From contig JAFVAS010000301.1 in NCBI GenBank assembly GCA_017480395.1, positions 1-8,190 of the forward strand: a stretch of 8,190 bases of DNA. Reading direction: 5' to 3'. This document shows positions 6,267 to 8,190 of the stretch, in pieces. The stretch is from Oscillospiraceae bacterium (lineage in GTDB: Bacteria > Bacillota > Clostridia > Oscillospirales > Oscillospiraceae). A program made the translations under genes and the position numbers. The notes under the pieces were generated by a model. The model had not been told where the DNA came from. It searched no databases and saw only the letters and a program-made list of their open reading frames with translations. Each line of letters opens with the position of its first letter. The first letter of the stretch is position 1.

Positions 6267-6980
6267 GAACAGAATGTAAAAGCCAACATCGAGGCCGTGC
6301 GCGCCGAGATCGAGCGGGCCGCCCGGGCGGCGGGCCGGGACCCGGGGGAGATCACCCTCTGCGCCGCCACCAAGATGCAGACCAGCGAGACCATCCGCGC
6401 CGCCATCGCCGCGGGCATCACCGTCTGCGGGGAGAACCGGGTGCAGGAGCTGACCGCCCACCTGAACGACGACGCCTACGCCGGCGCCGAGGTGCACTTC
6501 ATCGGTCATCTGCAGCGCAACAAGGTGAAGTATGTGGTGGGCAAGGTGGCCCTGATCCAGAGCGTGGACGGGGAGGAGCTGCTCTCCCTCATCGAAAAGC
6601 GGGCCGCCGCCCTGGGCATCGTGCAGGATATTCTGATCGAGGTCAACATCGGCGGGGAGGAGAGCAAATCCGGCGTCACCCCGGAAAATGCCCACCGGTT
6701 GGCCGCCCTGGCGGGGGAAATGGAGCATGTCCGGCTGCGCGGACTGATGGCCATCCCTCCGGTGGCGACAATTTCCGGGGAAAATCGGCAATTTTTTGCA
6801 AGGATGCGTCAGCTTTATGTTGACATAAATGCAAAAAAGTACGATAATAAGAATACTATGGACGTATTGTCGATGGGTATGAGCGGCGACTACGCCGACG
6901 CCATTCTGGAGGGCGCCACCCTGGTTCGGGTGGGGACGGCGCTGTTCGGCCCCCGGAGCGCCAATCGCGCCCATGGCTGA
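6264..6980 (+). CDS. yggS: PLP homeostasis protein YggS/YlmE (PLPBP family)
   Basis: This is a soluble single-domain TIM-barrel protein that carries pyridoxal 5'-phosphate and helps keep vitamin B6 and amino/keto acid pools in balance; no catalytic activity is established for the family. The 238 residues match the usual length. Motifs are AATKM (34-38) with Lys37 as the Schiff-base lysine, GENRVQEL (56-63), FIGHLQRNK (79-87), RGLMAI before the variable loop, SMGMSGD (203-209) and RVGT (222-225), which together form the PLP phosphate site. The start used is ATG 6264, which overlaps the upstream stop. Residues about 169-199 are encoded by a strikingly AT-rich stretch (about 6768-6860) that holds a consensus-like promoter, yet the protein frame is intact. 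sepF follows 43 bases downstream, as ylmE-sepF does in Bacillus. Identification is secure. Confidence 0.97.
   Translation: MEQNVKANIEAVRAEIERAARAAGRDPGEITLCAATKMQTSETIRAAIAAGITVCGENRVQELTAHLNDDAYAGAEVHFIGHLQRNKVKYVVGKVALIQSVDGEELLSLIEKRAAALGIVQDILIEVNIGGEESKSGVTPENAHRLAALAGEMEHVRLRGLMAIPPVATISGENRQFFARMRQLYVDINAKKYDNKNTMDVLSMGMSGDYADAILEGATLVRVGTALFGPRSANRAHG
6820..6848 (+). promoter_or_regulatory. Predicted sigma-A promoter inside yggS, for sepF-divIVA
   Basis: A perfect -35 box TTGACA (6820-6825) is followed by a 17-base spacer and GATAAT (6843-6848), five of six matches to TATAAT. The surrounding ~90 bases are far more AT-rich than the rest of the window, including A and T runs upstream of the -35. 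Transcription would start near 6855, giving sepF a leader of roughly 170 bases. It points the same way as all the genes. No experiment is implied; the call rests on the boxes and spacing. Confidence 0.6.
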
Positions 6981-7023
6981 GCCATGCCAAGCCATAACTG
7001 CAAGATAAAGGAGGAACCAGACC

Positions 7024-7581
7024 ATGGGGCTTATGGATGAACTGAGAAAGCTGGCCCGACCCTACGAGGACGAAGAGGACGAGTACTACGAGGACGAGGA
7101 AGTGGACGTGGAGGAGGACGACGAGCCCGAGGAGCCCGCACCCCGCCGCAGCACCTTCCGCCGGGAGACCCGCACCCCGCGGGAGACCGCGCCCGTCCGG
7201 GAGACTGCGCCCCGTGAGGTGAGAGCCACCTCCTATCGGGATGGGTACGATGCCCCCGCCCCGCGCGGCACCAACAAGGTGGTCAACATCGCCGCCACCA
7301 CCCAGCTCCAGGTGGTTCTGGTTCGGCCGGAGAAGTTTGAGAACGCATCGGAGATCGCCGATCACCTGCGGGACAAGCGCACCGTCGTGCTGAACCTGGA
7401 GAACACCAACAAGGACATCGCCCGCCGTCTGATCGACTTCCTCTCCGGCGTCGCCTACGCCCAGGAGGGCAAGATCAAGAAGGTCAGCGCCGCCACCTAT
7501 ATCATCACGCCCTTCAACGTGGATATTATCGGCGACCACGCCCTGATCGACGAGCTGGAGAGCAGCGGCTTCTATTTCTGA
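7024..7581 (+). CDS. sepF: Cell division protein SepF (Z-ring membrane anchor)
   Basis: SepF bundles FtsZ filaments and ties them to the membrane in Gram-positive bacteria. The 185-residue product opens with a short amphipathic segment (MGLMDELRKLAR) suited to membrane binding. Then comes an extremely acidic linker (residues 15-37, 18 of 23 Asp or Glu), followed by an Arg-rich stretch (41-67) with two RETAP repeats. The folded SepF core runs from about residue 85 to the end: KVVNIAATTQLQVVLVRP, LNLENTNKDIARRLIDFL, SGVAYAQEGKIKKV (Gly142 near the FtsZ-binding region) and ITPFNVDI. ATG 7024 follows AAAGGAGG (7007-7014) with a 9-base gap; an ATG nine bases later is also in frame but would sit 18 bases from that site. 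yggS lies upstream and divIVA downstream, the usual division-cluster neighbours, though the ylmG and ylmH genes found between sepF and divIVA in Bacillus are missing here. Confidence 0.97.
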   Translation: MGLMDELRKLARPYEDEEDEYYEDEEVDVEEDDEPEEPAPRRSTFRRETRTPRETAPVRETAPREVRATSYRDGYDAPAPRGTNKVVNIAATTQLQVVLVRPEKFENASEIADHLRDKRTVVLNLENTNKDIARRLIDFLSGVAYAQEGKIKKVSAATYIITPFNVDIIGDHALIDELESSGFYF

Positions 7582-7629
7582 CACCGAACCGCTGACCAAT
7601 TAGAAAAATAATCAAAGGGGGATTTTCCT

Positions 7630-8190
7630 ATGCTTACTCCGCAGGAAGTGGAAGAGCGCGCATTTCCAAAGGTGAGAAAAGGCGGCTACGACATGCAGGA
7701 TGTGGATAACTTCCTGGATCAGTTGACCGCGGACTATACCGAGCTTTACAAGGACAATGCCGTCCTCAAGCGCAAGATGAAGGTGCTGGCCGACAAGATC
7801 ACCGAGTATCAGGAGACCGAGTCCGCCATGCGCCAGACCCTGCTGGCCGCCCAGAAGATGGCCGACCAGATCGTGGCCGAGGCCGAGCAGAAGCGCACCC
7901 AGATCCTGGCCGAAACGGAGCAGATCGCCCGCGCCCGGGTCACCGAGATCGCCCAGCAGGCCAACGTGGAGGAGGCCCGCCTGGCCGCCGCCAAGAAATC
8001 CGTGGTGGATCTGACCGCCGACATCCGGGGCCTGCTGGCCCAGGAGAGCGAGTTCCTGGACAACCTGCCCGAGCTGGAGGTGGAGGCCGCCCCCGTGGTG
8101 GTGCCCGAGGCCGAGACCGCCGATGCCGCCGACGCTCTGGCCGCCGAGATCGGCGACTCCATCGCCCGGATGCTGGCCGAGGAGGACGCC
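7630..8190 (+). CDS. divIVA: Cell division/polarity protein DivIVA (3'-truncated by window edge)
   Basis: DivIVA is a coiled-coil scaffold that gathers at curved membrane at septa and poles and recruits division or wall-growth partners. The frame is open from ATG 7630 to the window end (187 codons, no stop). The N-terminal domain reads LTPQEVEERAFPKV, GGYDMQDVDNFLDQL and DYTELYKDNAVLKRKM, a clear match to the family. A long heptad-rich helix follows from about residue 40 to 145, then an Ala/Glu/Pro/Val-rich section (about 147-187) that is probably a linker to more C-terminal sequence. The membrane-inserting loop, SFRGYD in Bacillus subtilis with Phe17, is VRKGGYD here: it is basic but has no exposed Phe. 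AAAGGGGGA (7614-7622) precedes the ATG by 7 bases, and the 48-base gap from sepF has no terminator. The family is clear; length and C-terminus are unknown. Confidence 0.95.
   Translation, partial: MLTPQEVEERAFPKVRKGGYDMQDVDNFLDQLTADYTELYKDNAVLKRKMKVLADKITEYQETESAMRQTLLAAQKMADQIVAEAEQKRTQILAETEQIARARVTEIAQQANVEEARLAAAKKSVVDLTADIRGLLAQESEFLDNLPELEVEAAPVVVPEAETADAADALAAEIGDSIARMLAEEDA

Noticed and set aside
6972..6986. A perfect 6-bp inverted repeat CATGGC/GCCATG with the yggS stop codon as its loop
   Set aside because: It is short, has no following T-run, and is weak as a terminator or operator; chance is enough to explain it.

Overview
This window is a run of co-directional housekeeping genes, all on the + strand, from a GC-rich bacterium. 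The order is 'mutS - mutL - miaA - hfq - HlyD-like adaptor - yggS (ylmE) - sepF - divIVA'. It suggests a GC-rich member of Bacillota, class Clostridia, probably an Oscillospiraceae-type gut anaerobe. The grounds are a clostridial-type Hfq, an endonuclease-type MutL, the Gram-positive division genes sepF and divIVA next to yggS, and strong AAGGAGG-type ribosome binding sites. The genus is inference.

Region 1 (1-3720) is mismatch repair. The C-terminal two thirds of MutS is followed by a complete MutL. The 81-base gap between them holds a GC-rich double hairpin that looks like a dispersed intergenic repeat. Region 2 (3739-4971) is RNA biology: miaA (tRNA A37 isopentenylation), then hfq (RNA chaperone). 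mutL-miaA-hfq is an old, conserved order, also seen in Proteobacteria. The end of miaA and the hfq leader are AT-rich and structured, and may hold an hfq promoter. Region 3 (5005-6980) is a one-pass membrane protein of the HlyD/membrane-fusion family with no transporter partner in view. Its stop codon overlaps the start of yggS, a PLP-homeostasis protein. Region 4 (7024-8190) is cell division: sepF, then the start of divIVA, which runs off the window.

Gaps are short (under 90 bases), and I see no convincing intrinsic terminator, so the genes could be one long transcript. The best promoter in the window is inside the 3' part of yggS: TTGACA, 17 bases, GATAAT, in a conspicuous AT-rich patch. 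It would give sepF-divIVA its own transcription start. There are no tRNA or rRNA genes, no CRISPR array, and no insertion sequences or phage genes.

I found no convincing new multi-gene system. The items most worth a second look are the yggS-internal promoter, the HlyD-like orphan inside a division cluster, the intergenic double hairpin, the repeat-built MutL linker, the unusual DivIVA membrane loop, and the TTG start of hfq.
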